Origin: Nocardioidaceae bacterium
GTDB lineage: Bacteria > Actinomycetota > Actinomycetes > Propionibacteriales > Nocardioidaceae
Assembly: GCA_025966335.1 (NCBI GenBank)
Contig: JAICRS010000049.1
Coordinates: 1-14,855 of the forward strand
DNA length: 14,855 bases
Direction: 5' to 3'
Part shown: positions 1-7,382 of the stretch, piece by piece
How positions within the stretch are numbered: the first letter of the stretch is position 1
Layout of the letters: every line of letters begins with the position of its first letter
Notes under the pieces: generated by a model
The model's database searches: none
Seen by the model: the letters and a program-made list of their open reading frames with translations, nothing else
What the model was told of the DNA's origin: nothing
Program-made: the position numbers and the translations under genes

Positions 1-2346
1 ACACTAGGCGTCATCGGCGGAACGGCGACGATCACGTTGCTGGCCACCGCCATCCAAGGCCCGGCGACCGCCGTGCCACCGGCCGACCCGGCCCCCGACC
101 GCGCAGGTGCCGCCGCCCACAAGGCAGACGACCGGCCCGACCGGCTCGAGAGCAAGCGGCGTGAGCTGAAGCAGCAGGCAGCCGAGCTTGTCCTCAACGG
201 CGAGCGCAAGGTCCAGAACCGCGGTGGTTCGAAGGCTGTCCGCGTTGCCCCGGGCCAGTGGGCCGAGTACGGCCTGCAGGACACCGGCCAGGTGCTCTCC
301 TTCCTGGTCGAGTTCGGCGACAAGATCGACGAGCGCACCGGCACCAACATCGCTAAGCCGGATGAGCCCGAGGACATCTTTCCGGAGGCACCCGCGGGCC
401 CCCTGCACAACGAGATCCCCGAGCCGGACCGCGATCACGACAACAGCACGTACTGGAAGGCGGACTTCGACCGCCAGCACTACCTGGACATGTTCTTCAA
501 CGGGTTGGACGACCAGAACGGCGAGTCGTTCAAGGGCATCTACGAGGAGATGTCGAGCGGCCGCTACACCGTCGCGGGTGACGTCAGCAACTGGGTGGAG
601 GTGCCCTACAACTCCGCGAGCTACGGGTACACCGAGAACAACGATGACATGACCCGCTTCGTCGACGACAGCGCCGAGGCCTGGCTGACGGCTCAACAGG
701 AGGCCGGCAAGACGCCCGACGAAATCAAGGAATACCTGCAGTCCTTCGACGTGTGGGACCGCTACGACCACGACGGGGACGGCGACTACGCCGAGGCGGA
801 CGGCTACATCGACCACTTCCAGGCCATCCACGCCGGAGAGGGCGAGGAGGCCGGTGCCGCCGAGACCGCGATCTGGTCGCACCGCTGGGCGGCAAACATC
901 GCCGGAACGTTCCAGGTGGGCCCGGCCGACGCCCCCTTCGGCGGCATCGAGATCGGTGACACCGGTTTCTGGATCCGCGACTACACGACCGAGCCGGAGA
1001 ACGGTGGTCTAGGTGTGTTCGCGCACGAGTACGCCCACGACCTCGGCCTGCCTGACCTCTACGACACCCAGGGCGGCGAGAACAGCACCGCGTTCTGGAC
1101 ACTGATGAGCTCCGGCTCCTGGCTGAACCACGGCGGCGACGCCATCGGCACCACCCCGAACCACATGGGTCCATGGGAGAAGTTCCAGCTCGGCTGGCTC
1201 GACTACGAGGTGGCTCAGGCGGGGAAGAGCTCGACCCACCAGCTGGGCGCGAGCTACCACGCCACCAAGAAGGCGCAGGCCGTCATCACGGTGCTGCCCA
1301 AGCACACGGTGATCACCGAAATCAGCAAGGCAGCCGAGGGACGCGACTTCTTTTACTCCGGCACCGGCGATGACCGGACAGCGACCGCAACCAGCCCCAC
1401 GTTCACCGTGCCCGACAATGGGCAGCTCACCGCGAAGGCGAAGTACGCCATCGAGGAGGACTGGGACTACGCGTTCGTCGAGGTCTCGACCGACGGAGGC
1501 GAGACGTTCACGCCGGTCGAGACGAACAAGTCGACGACCACCGACCCGAACGGCCAGAACGTTGGCTTCGGCATCACCGGGTCCTCCGGTGGGGAGTGGG
1601 TCGACCTGACCGCCGACCTCTCCGCGTTCGCCGGGAAGGACGTCCAGCTCCAGTTCAAGATGTTCAACGACGCTGCGGTGCACGAAATCGGCTTCATGGT
1701 CGACCAGATCGCCGTGGGCGAAGCGCTCACCGAGAACGTCGAGGACGGTGCGCCGGCCTGGACGCGTGACGGCTTCGTCATCGCCGAGAACGGGAAGACC
1801 GACCAGGAGTTCAGCCACTACTACATCGCCGAGAACCGGCAGTACCTCGGTTATGACACCACCCTGGCCGAAGGCCCGTACAACTTCGGCTGGGGCTCGA
1901 CCGAGCCGAACCGTGTGGAGCGCTTCCCCTACCAGAACGGGATGTTGGTCTGGTACTGGAACACGCAGTACAGCGACAACAACGTCAGCCAGCACGCCGG
2001 CGGTGGCGAGGTCCTTCCGATCGATGCACGGCCACAGGCAATGACCTGGTCGGACGGAGTGGTTGCTCGCAACCGGATCCAGGCTTTCGACTCCACGTTC
2101 GGGTTCGAGAGCACCGACCCGATCTCGCTGCACCGTGAGGTGAAGGCCGACAACGAGGCCGGCTACACGATGACCACCTTGGACGCCGCGTCGCGACCCG
2201 GCATCGCCGTGTTCGACGACAGCGACAAGAACGCCTACTACGACCCGGCCAACCCGGGCGGCAGCGTGCAGGTCGCCGGTGTCGGCGTCAAGATCCGCGT
2301 GGTGAGCACCAACCGCAACGGCATGATGCAGATCAAGGTCAACTGA
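1..2346 (+). CDS. M6-family (immune inhibitor A-like) secreted zinc metalloprotease, 5' partial
   Basis: This is an exported zinc endopeptidase of the immune inhibitor A (MEROPS M6) type; 781 residues lie in the window. The frame is open from base 1, and its first codons encode a hydrophobic stretch (VIGGTATITLLATAI) followed by an Ala/Pro-rich linker. This looks like a signal peptide core, so the true start lies upstream; the TTG at 37 is inside that stretch and is not a credible start. The zincin motif HEYAHDLGLPDLYD is encoded at about 1024-1065, with two zinc-ligand His and a catalytic Glu. An Asp-rich, calcium-loop-like stretch (DHDGDGDYAEADG) lies at about 769-807. The region around GPLHNEIPEPDR and NSTYWKADF matches the M6 N-terminal part as I remember it. 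A beta-rich portion with EVSTDGGETF follows at about 1480, and the gene ends in TGA. The role is probably extracellular protein degradation; the substrate is unknown. It converges on the racemase gene. Confidence 0.93.
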   Translation, partial: TLGVIGGTATITLLATAIQGPATAVPPADPAPDRAGAAAHKADDRPDRLESKRRELKQQAAELVLNGERKVQNRGGSKAVRVAPGQWAEYGLQDTGQVLSFLVEFGDKIDERTGTNIAKPDEPEDIFPEAPAGPLHNEIPEPDRDHDNSTYWKADFDRQHYLDMFFNGLDDQNGESFKGIYEEMSSGRYTVAGDVSNWVEVPYNSASYGYTENNDDMTRFVDDSAEAWLTAQQEAGKTPDEIKEYLQSFDVWDRYDHDGDGDYAEADGYIDHFQAIHAGEGEEAGAAETAIWSHRWAANIAGTFQVGPADAPFGGIEIGDTGFWIRDYTTEPENGGLGVFAHEYAHDLGLPDLYDTQGGENSTAFWTLMSSGSWLNHGGDAIGTTPNHMGPWEKFQLGWLDYEVAQAGKSSTHQLGASYHATKKAQAVITVLPKHTVITEISKAAEGRDFFYSGTGDDRTATATSPTFTVPDNGQLTAKAKYAIEEDWDYAFVEVSTDGGETFTPVETNKSTTTDPNGQNVGFGITGSSGGEWVDLTADLSAFAGKDVQLQFKMFNDAAVHEIGFMVDQIAVGEALTENVEDGAPAWTRDGFVIAENGKTDQEFSHYYIAENRQYLGYDTTLAEGPYNFGWGSTEPNRVERFPYQNGMLVWYWNTQYSDNNVSQHAGGGEVLPIDARPQAMTWSDGVVARNRIQAFDSTFGFESTDPISLHREVKADNEAGYTMTTLDAASRPGIAVFDDSDKNAYYDPANPGGSVQVAGVGVKIRVVSTNRNGMMQIKVN

Positions 2347-2372
2347 CCTTGTAGCGTCCGCACCAACGCGAG

Positions 2373-2407
2373 CGAGGGCCGGGAAGACGTTGTCTCCCCG
2401 GCCCTCG
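2373..2407. terminator. Bidirectional hairpin terminator between convergent genes
   Basis: A perfect 11-bp inverted repeat (CGAGGGCCGGG at 2373-2383, CCCGGCCCTCG at 2397-2407) is extended inside by AGAC/GTCT across one A/C mismatch, leaving a 3-base GTT loop. It lies 26 bases after the protease stop and 12 bases after the racemase stop on the other strand, so it can serve both. There is no T-run on either side, as is common for actinobacterial hairpin terminators. Confidence 0.8.
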
Positions 2408-2419
2408 TGCCGTCTCAGC

Positions 2420-3121
2420 TCACTGTTCGCGGGCACCCAGCGCCCGGTCCACCGCCGCCTCGACATGCAGCCGGGTGGTCGGGAACACCGGCACCGGGCT
2501 GTCGTCCTGGCCGATCAGCAGCTCGATCTCGGTGCAGCCCAGGATGATCCCGTCGGCGCCCGCCTCGACCAGCCAGCCGATCACCTGCCGGTAGGCCTCC
2601 CGGGAGGTCGGCTTCACCACACCGACACACAGCTCGTCGTAGATGACCCGGTGCACCACCGCTCGGTCCTCCTCCCCCGGCACCAGCACCGTCAGCCCGT
2701 GCGCCGCCAACCGGTCCCGGTAGAACGCCTGCTCCATCGTGAACGCGGTGCCGAGCAGACCGACGGACTCCAAGCCCGCGTGACGTACGGCGGCCGCGGT
2801 GGCATCGACCAGGTGAAGGAACGGGATCGAGACTGCCTCCTCGACCCGGTCCGCGACCTTGTGCATGGTGTTCGTGCACAGGAGCAGAAGATCGGCACCA
2901 CCGGCCTCGAGCGAACGAGCCGCATCGGCGAGCAGCTCCGCCGCGTCGTCCCACCGGCCCTCGACCTGGATCGCCTCGACCGCCGCGAAGTCGACCGAGT
3001 AGAGCAGGCACCGCGCCGAGTGCAGACCGCCGAGGCGTTCGCGGACCATCTCGTTGGCGAGGCGGTAGTACTCCGCACTGCTCTCCCAGCTCATCCCGCC
3101 GAGCATCCCGATCGTCAGCAT
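2420..3121 (-). CDS. Aspartate/glutamate racemase family protein (RacX/YgeA type)
   Basis: A 233-residue cytosolic protein of the cofactor-independent Asp/Glu/hydantoin racemase superfamily. These enzymes interconvert L and D amino acids by two-base proton transfer between two cysteines. Both catalytic cysteines are present in the usual contexts: Cys82 in LLCTNTMHK and Cys196 in GCTEIELLI. The N-terminus MLTIGMLGGMSWESSAEYY is characteristic of the aspartate racemase/YgeA/RacX branch, and the length matches the family. The start is ATG at 3119-3121, 14 bases after the stop of the upstream cupin gene, so the two are probably co-transcribed. The substrate cannot be fixed from sequence: RacX-type members include broad-specificity racemases, not only aspartate racemase. 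The 3' end faces the shared terminator. Confidence 0.93.
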   Translation of the reverse strand: MLTIGMLGGMSWESSAEYYRLANEMVRERLGGLHSARCLLYSVDFAAVEAIQVEGRWDDAAELLADAARSLEAGGADLLLLCTNTMHKVADRVEEAVSIPFLHLVDATAAAVRHAGLESVGLLGTAFTMEQAFYRDRLAAHGLTVLVPGEEDRAVVHRVIYDELCVGVVKPTSREAYRQVIGWLVEAGADGIILGCTEIELLIGQDDSPVPVFPTTRLHVEAAVDRALGAREQ

Positions 3122-3135
3122 CCGTCGTCCCGACT

Positions 3136-3450
3136 TCAGATGCTGCCCTTGTGCTCCACCACAAGGATCCGCGCTGCGCCACGGGGATGGGCCACGTGCT
3201 CATCGCCGACACCGGCGCGGCAGATGTCCCCTGCTCGCATCGGCTGCACACGCTCGACACCGTTGACCCGGTAGTGCATGTCGACGTCGCCGTCCAGGAC
3301 CACGAACACCTCCGCACCGTCGTTGACGTGCCACTCGTAGGGCGCGTCGGTCCAGTGCAGCCGGACCGTGGTCGGGTCGGAGAACTCCGCCAGGTCGAGG
3401 GCGTCCCACGCCCGTGTGCCGGTGTAGTCGCCGGCTGTCATGAACTCCAC
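3136..3450 (-). CDS. Small single-domain cupin protein
   Basis: A 104-residue protein consisting essentially of one cupin beta-barrel. Cupin motif 1 reads as YEWHVNDGAEVFVVLDG, with candidate metal ligands His41 and Glu47; the first His of the canonical HxH is replaced by Glu39. Motif 2 reads as AGDICRAGVGDEHVAHP, with His85. A bound divalent metal is therefore plausible with a mixed His/Glu ligand set, but it is not shown. I chose the GTG start at 3448-3450 because AAGGGAG lies 6 bases upstream; the ATG three codons later would sit too far from that site. The gene lies 34 bases after the DUF3703 stop and 14 bases before the racemase start, suggesting a cupin-racemase pair. The function is unknown; such small cupins range from sugar isomerases to regulators of their neighbours. 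Confidence 0.88.
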   Translation of the reverse strand: MEFMTAGDYTGTRAWDALDLAEFSDPTTVRLHWTDAPYEWHVNDGAEVFVVLDGDVDMHYRVNGVERVQPMRAGDICRAGVGDEHVAHPRGAARILVVEHKGSI

Positions 3451-3484
3451 GATCTGCTCCCTTGTCTGTGCTGACTGTGCAGTT

Positions 3485-3883
3485 CTACCGGACGGCGTGC
3501 CGGGCGAGCAGCAGTTCGAGATCTTCGGGCACCGGCATCGGCGCGGTGATCCCCACGATCGCCCGGCCGGTGTTGCCCTCCGGGTAGCGGCCCATCGCCG
3601 AGCCGGGTGCGGCCACCAGCAGCCGGACCACCTGCCCGAGGGCCTCCTTGCGGTCGTGCTCGCGGACCGCCTGCGCGAACATCGCGAGGTGGGCCCGCGT
3701 GTGCGGCCAGGGCCATGGCTGGGACACGATGTGCGCGCGCTCCATCGCCTGCCACCGCTGCTCTGCGGTGTCGGCCTTCCGCGCGGCGCTCAGCTCCTGC
3801 TCGAAGACGTCGTGGACGTCGGTCGGCATCGTCAGGCCGGTGCGGATCCGGGTCGTGGGGGTGAGGCGTCGGACTGTGCTCAT
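3485..3883 (-). CDS. DUF3703 family protein
   Basis: A 132-residue cytosolic protein that I recognise as DUF3703 from the run ERAHIVSQPWPWPHTRAH (about residues 48-65) and the following AAPGSAMGRYPEGNTGRA and PMPVPEDLELLL. The biochemical function is not known; members occur near heavy-metal resistance genes, which fits the copper genes on this strand, but that link is inference. The frame stays open upstream to 3958. I placed the start at the ATG 3881-3883 because AAGGAGA lies 7 bases before it, and because the upstream extension would be encoded by the terminator hairpin. It has no membrane segment or signal peptide. The stop is TAG at 3485-3487. It is separated from the ABC permease by a strong hairpin, so it probably has its own promoter or depends on read-through. 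Confidence 0.88.
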   Translation of the reverse strand: MSTVRRLTPTTRIRTGLTMPTDVHDVFEQELSAARKADTAEQRWQAMERAHIVSQPWPWPHTRAHLAMFAQAVREHDRKEALGQVVRLLVAAPGSAMGRYPEGNTGRAIVGITAPMPVPEDLELLLARHAVR

Positions 3884-3925
3884 GATCGTTTCTCCTTGTG
3901 CAGGTCGGATGCGTTGTTGGGTTGG

Positions 3926-3960
3926 CGGTGCGGCCCCACCACACTGTGGGAGCCGCACCG
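3926..3960 (-). terminator. Strong hairpin terminator after the ABC permease gene
   Basis: CGGTGCGGC (3926-3934) pairs perfectly with GCCGCACCG (3952-3960). Inside it, CCCAC (3935-3939) pairs with GTGGG (3946-3950), with a single bulged A at 3951 and a 6-base loop. This gives 14 paired bases beginning 13 bases past the permease stop on the minus strand. No T-run follows. It probably ends the copA/ABC transcription unit, or acts as a partial terminator before the DUF3703 gene. Confidence 0.72.
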
Positions 3961-3973
3961 AGTCACTCCCGTG

Positions 3974-6505
3974 TCACTCCGCGCTGATCGCGTTCAGGAC
4001 CTCCATCCGGCCGGCGCGGCGGGCCGGCAGCAGGCCCGCGACGAGACCGGCGATGGTGGCGATCGCGACCACCGCGAGCAGCCGCTCGGTCGGCAGCTCG
4101 ATCGTCATCTCGGCGTTCCGCCCGAGTACGGCGACCATGGCGGCGCCGAAGGCGGTGCCGAGCCCCACGCCGAGCACGACGGACAGGGCGGCGACGACCA
4201 CGGCCTCACCACGGACCATCCACCGCAGCTGGGCCCGGGTCATCCCGACGGCGCGCAGCAGACCGATCTCGCGGGTTCGCTCGACGATCGAGAGCGCGAG
4301 CGTGTTGGTGATCCCGAGCATCGCGATCAGCACTGCGAGCAGGAGCAGCACGGTGACCAGGCCGAGGATCTGGTCGACCGTCGCGGTGCGCCCGGCCACG
4401 GCCGCCGCCTGGTCGCGCAGCTCCGCGGTGGGCTGTCCGGCCAGCGCCGACTCGATCGCTGCCTCAGCGGCGGCGGGTTCGACCCCGTCGGCGACCTCGA
4501 CGAACACGCTGGCGTCGACCTTCTCGCTGAAGTTCCTGGCGTAGGTGTCGAGCGAGATCAGGTAGTCGGTCATCAACGCCTGCGCGTCGTCGTCGGCGAC
4601 CAGGCCGACCACCGGCAGCCGCCGCTCGCCGGTGCGGGAGAACGTCATCGGGAACGGGTCACCGATCTCCAGCCCCTGCTTCTCGGCGATCTTCTCGGCG
4701 AGCACGATGCCGCCCGAGCCCAGGTCGTCCAGGCTGCCGGCGACCATCCGCACCGAGGTGACCGCCGGGAGCGTCTCGGGGTCGATCGCGGTCAGCGCCC
4801 GGGTGGCGCCGCCCTCCTTCCAGTGTCCGTAACGGAGCCGGGAGGCGACCTGGACCGCCGGCAGCCCGCTGATCCCGCGGTAGATCTCCGGGGACAGGCC
4901 GCCGAGCATCTCCCCGCGTGCGCTCTCCACCACGTAGTCGGCCGAGATCACCTCCTGGTAGCTGTCGGCGATGGAGCCCTTGATCGAGGACGCGACCACG
5001 GTCATGAAAGAAATCAGTGCCAGGCTCAGCGCGAGCGCCATCGCGGTGGCCGCCGTACGACGTGGCGCGCGGGCGGCGGACTCGGTGGCCAGCCGGCCGG
5101 TGACTCCGGCCGAGCGGAGCGGCCGTCCCACCAGTCGCGCGAGGCCGGGCGTGAGGACCGGTGCGAGCAGGGTAAGGCCGGTGAGCCCGAGCACGGCACC
5201 CACGCCGACCAGTGCCACCGGGCCGGAGCCGAGGGCGACCGTGACCACAGCGGCCGTGCCCAGGACGGCGAACGCGCCGCCGAGCAGCAACCGGACCCGG
5301 CTGACCCGCGTCGCGGCCACCGCGGCCTGTCGCATCGCCTCCACCGGTGCGACCCGCGCTGCCCGGCGGGCCGGACCGGCCGCGGAGAGCAGGGTGACCA
5401 GCACACCGACGGCGCAGGCCACGGCGACGGTGCGGGGTGCGACCACCACGTCGCCGTCGGGCAGGGCAACGCCGAACTGGCCGACGAGGTCACGCAATCC
5501 GACCGCTGCGGCGACGCCGAGGACGGTGCCCAGGGCCGACGCCAGCACACCGACGAACGCCGCCTCGCCCAGCACGGAGCCGACGATCTGGCGTCCGGTG
5601 GCCCCGGCAGCGCGGAGCACGGCGAGCTCGCGGGTTCGCTGGGAGATCACGATCGAGAACGTGTTCGCGATCAGGAAGCCACCGACCAGCAGCGCGGCAC
5701 CGGCCAGCGCGAACAGCATCAGCTGCAAGTAGCTCAGCTTGGTCTTCGCGGCCTCCGCGCTCGCCGCCGCGGTGTCCTGGCTGGAGGACACCTCGTACGC
5801 CGCACCAAGTCCGTCGCCGATCCGGTCCCGGAGCTGGGACACCGGCACCTCCCCGGCGATCACGAGCACCTCCGACACGGAGCTGCCCAGGTCGAGCAGC
5901 TGCTGCGCCGTATCGAGGCTGGTCAGCGCGACGGTCGTGTTGGGTAGCCCGGGACGGTCACCGAAGCCGGCCAGCCCGACCACCCGCAACGACTCGGATT
6001 GCACGGACCGGACCGAGACGGTGTCACCGATGTCGATGCCGTGCTCGTCGGCGGTGGCCGCGTCGACCACGACCTCACCCGGCCCCGCCGGTGCCTGCCC
6101 CTCGCGGATCACGAACGCACCGAACGGTGCGGGTGACCACGAGCTGAGCATGGTCGGGCCGTTGGGCACGATCGGCTCGCCGTCGACGACGATCAGGCCC
6201 TGCCCCTTGGCGACCGGTCGGGTGTCCCGCACGCCGTCCATGCCGGCGATCCGGGCGGTGAGACCCGCGGGCAGCGGGTCCCGGTCCACCTCGACGCCCA
6301 TCGCCGCGTCGAACGCGACGGCATCGCGCACGGTGAGATCCACCTTCGCCACGGCGCTGCGGAACTGGTCGTCGAACAGCCGTTGCGAGGTGTCGGTCAG
6401 CACCAGGCTGCCGGTCACGAACGTGACGCCGAGGACCACCGCGAGCAGGGTGAACGCGAGTCGGAAGCGTCGGGCGAGCACCTGACTCAGGGTCAGCCGC
6501 CACAT
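3974..6505 (-). CDS. ABC transporter permease with two FtsX-like domains
   Basis: An 843-residue integral membrane protein of the FtsX/MacB permease superfamily and the partner of the ATPase encoded just upstream. The layout is: N-terminal membrane helix (about residues 17-37); a large extracytoplasmic domain; a first FtsX block (helices around residues 262-288, 308-340 and 358-378, then the cytoplasmic PARRAARVAPVEAMR); two central hydrophobic segments; a second N-terminal-like helix; a second extracytoplasmic domain; and a second FtsX block containing NTLALSIVERTREIGLLRA and ending in LLPARRAGRMEVLNAISAE. This double-FtsX plan is common in actinomycetes. I prefer the ATG at 6503-6505 over the GTG at 6512-6514: GGAGGTGA lies 5 bases before the ATG, whereas that site directly abuts or overlaps the GTG. 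The GTG would overlap the ATPase stop by four bases, so translational coupling is likely either way. There is no MacA-like adaptor gene, and the substrate is unknown. Confidence 0.95.
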   Translation of the reverse strand: MWRLTLSQVLARRFRLAFTLLAVVLGVTFVTGSLVLTDTSQRLFDDQFRSAVAKVDLTVRDAVAFDAAMGVEVDRDPLPAGLTARIAGMDGVRDTRPVAKGQGLIVVDGEPIVPNGPTMLSSWSPAPFGAFVIREGQAPAGPGEVVVDAATADEHGIDIGDTVSVRSVQSESLRVVGLAGFGDRPGLPNTTVALTSLDTAQQLLDLGSSVSEVLVIAGEVPVSQLRDRIGDGLGAAYEVSSSQDTAAASAEAAKTKLSYLQLMLFALAGAALLVGGFLIANTFSIVISQRTRELAVLRAAGATGRQIVGSVLGEAAFVGVLASALGTVLGVAAAVGLRDLVGQFGVALPDGDVVVAPRTVAVACAVGVLVTLLSAAGPARRAARVAPVEAMRQAAVAATRVSRVRLLLGGAFAVLGTAAVVTVALGSGPVALVGVGAVLGLTGLTLLAPVLTPGLARLVGRPLRSAGVTGRLATESAARAPRRTAATAMALALSLALISFMTVVASSIKGSIADSYQEVISADYVVESARGEMLGGLSPEIYRGISGLPAVQVASRLRYGHWKEGGATRALTAIDPETLPAVTSVRMVAGSLDDLGSGGIVLAEKIAEKQGLEIGDPFPMTFSRTGERRLPVVGLVADDDAQALMTDYLISLDTYARNFSEKVDASVFVEVADGVEPAAAEAAIESALAGQPTAELRDQAAAVAGRTATVDQILGLVTVLLLLAVLIAMLGITNTLALSIVERTREIGLLRAVGMTRAQLRWMVRGEAVVVAALSVVLGVGLGTAFGAAMVAVLGRNAEMTIELPTERLLAVVAIATIAGLVAGLLPARRAGRMEVLNAISAE

Positions 6506-6510
6506 GCCGT

Positions 6511-7290
6511 TCACCTCCCCCGCCGCTGTGCGGCACCGTCGAGCCCGGCCATGTGCGAGAGGACCGTGTCGACCGACGGGTCGGTGACCTCGTCGACCAC
6601 GCGACCGTCGGCCAGGAACACCACCCGGTCCGCGTAGGCGGCGGCACCCGGGTCGTGGGTGACCATCACGATCGTCTGACCGAGGTCACGGGCCGCGTGC
6701 CGCAGGAAGCCCAGCAACGCCTCGCCGTGCCGGGAGTCGAGGTTGCCGGTCGGTTCGTCGGCGAACACGATGTCCGGACGGGAGACCAGGGCCCGGGCGG
6801 CGGCCACGCGCTGCTGCTGGCCGCCAGACAGCTCGGACGGCCGGTGGGTGAGCCGGTCCTCCAGGCCCAGGGTGCTGACCAGCTCATCCAGCCACTCGGG
6901 GTCGGGACGCCGGCCGGCCAGGGTGAGCGGCAACGCGATGTTCTCCGCCGCCGTCAGCGACGGGACCAGGTTGAAGCTCTGGAAGACGAAGCCGATCCGT
7001 TGCCGCCGGAGCAGGGTGCGCTGCTTCTCGCCGAGCCGGGTGATGTCGGTCCCGCCGAGGTACACCTGGCCGCCGTCGGCGGTGTCGAGCCCGGCCATCG
7101 CGTGCATCAGGGTGGACTTCCCGGACCCGGACGGGCCCATCACCGCGGTGAAGTCGCCGGCGGTGATCGCCAGGCTGGCCCCGTCGAGGGCCGCCACGGC
7201 GGTGTCCCCGTGCCCGTAGACCTTGACCACGTCCCTTGCCTCGGCGGCCACGGCGGTGTGGGTTCTCTGCGGTGTTGCGAGTGAAGTCAT
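6511..7290 (-). CDS. ABC transporter ATP-binding protein (MacB/LolD type)
   Basis: A 259-residue cytosolic nucleotide-binding subunit that powers the permease encoded directly downstream. Motifs appear in order: Walker A GPSGSGKST (about 52-60), Q-loop FVFQSFNLVP (Gln104), signature LSGGQQQRVAAARAL (from about 154), Walker B IVFADEPTGNLDS (about 174) and switch His212 in VMVTHDP. The FNLVPSLTAAENI run is typical of the LolD/MacB/FtsE-like subfamily that works with FtsX-type permeases. The frame is open to 7449, but I placed the start at the ATG 7288-7290, the first codon of MTSLATPQ, because AAAGGAA lies about 10 bases upstream and the extra 53 residues look non-coding. The stop lies 5 bases before the permease ATG. 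The gap to the copA stop upstream is 92 bases with no clear hairpin, so read-through from the copper genes is possible. Confidence 0.96.
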   Translation of the reverse strand: MTSLATPQRTHTAVAAEARDVVKVYGHGDTAVAALDGASLAITAGDFTAVMGPSGSGKSTLMHAMAGLDTADGGQVYLGGTDITRLGEKQRTLLRRQRIGFVFQSFNLVPSLTAAENIALPLTLAGRRPDPEWLDELVSTLGLEDRLTHRPSELSGGQQQRVAAARALVSRPDIVFADEPTGNLDSRHGEALLGFLRHAARDLGQTIVMVTHDPGAAAYADRVVFLADGRVVDEVTDPSVDTVLSHMAGLDGAAQRRGR

Positions 7291-7382
7291 CTCGGGTGTT
7301 CCTTTCAGGTGAGGGGAGGAGTGTGCTGATCGTGTCCGCGCCGGCGGCGGGCTCGCACCGGTGGAATCGCCGGGTTCGCCGC

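Noticed and set aside
37..39. TTG as the start of the M6 protease
   Set aside because: It lies inside a hydrophobic signal-like stretch that continues upstream to base 1, so the gene is cut by the window edge.
3440..5947. A plus-strand open frame of 835 codons opposite DUF3703 and the permease
   Set aside because: It is compositionally biased (Arg, Asp, Gly, Gln, His) without domains; the opposite strand encodes a recognisable FtsX permease and DUF3703.
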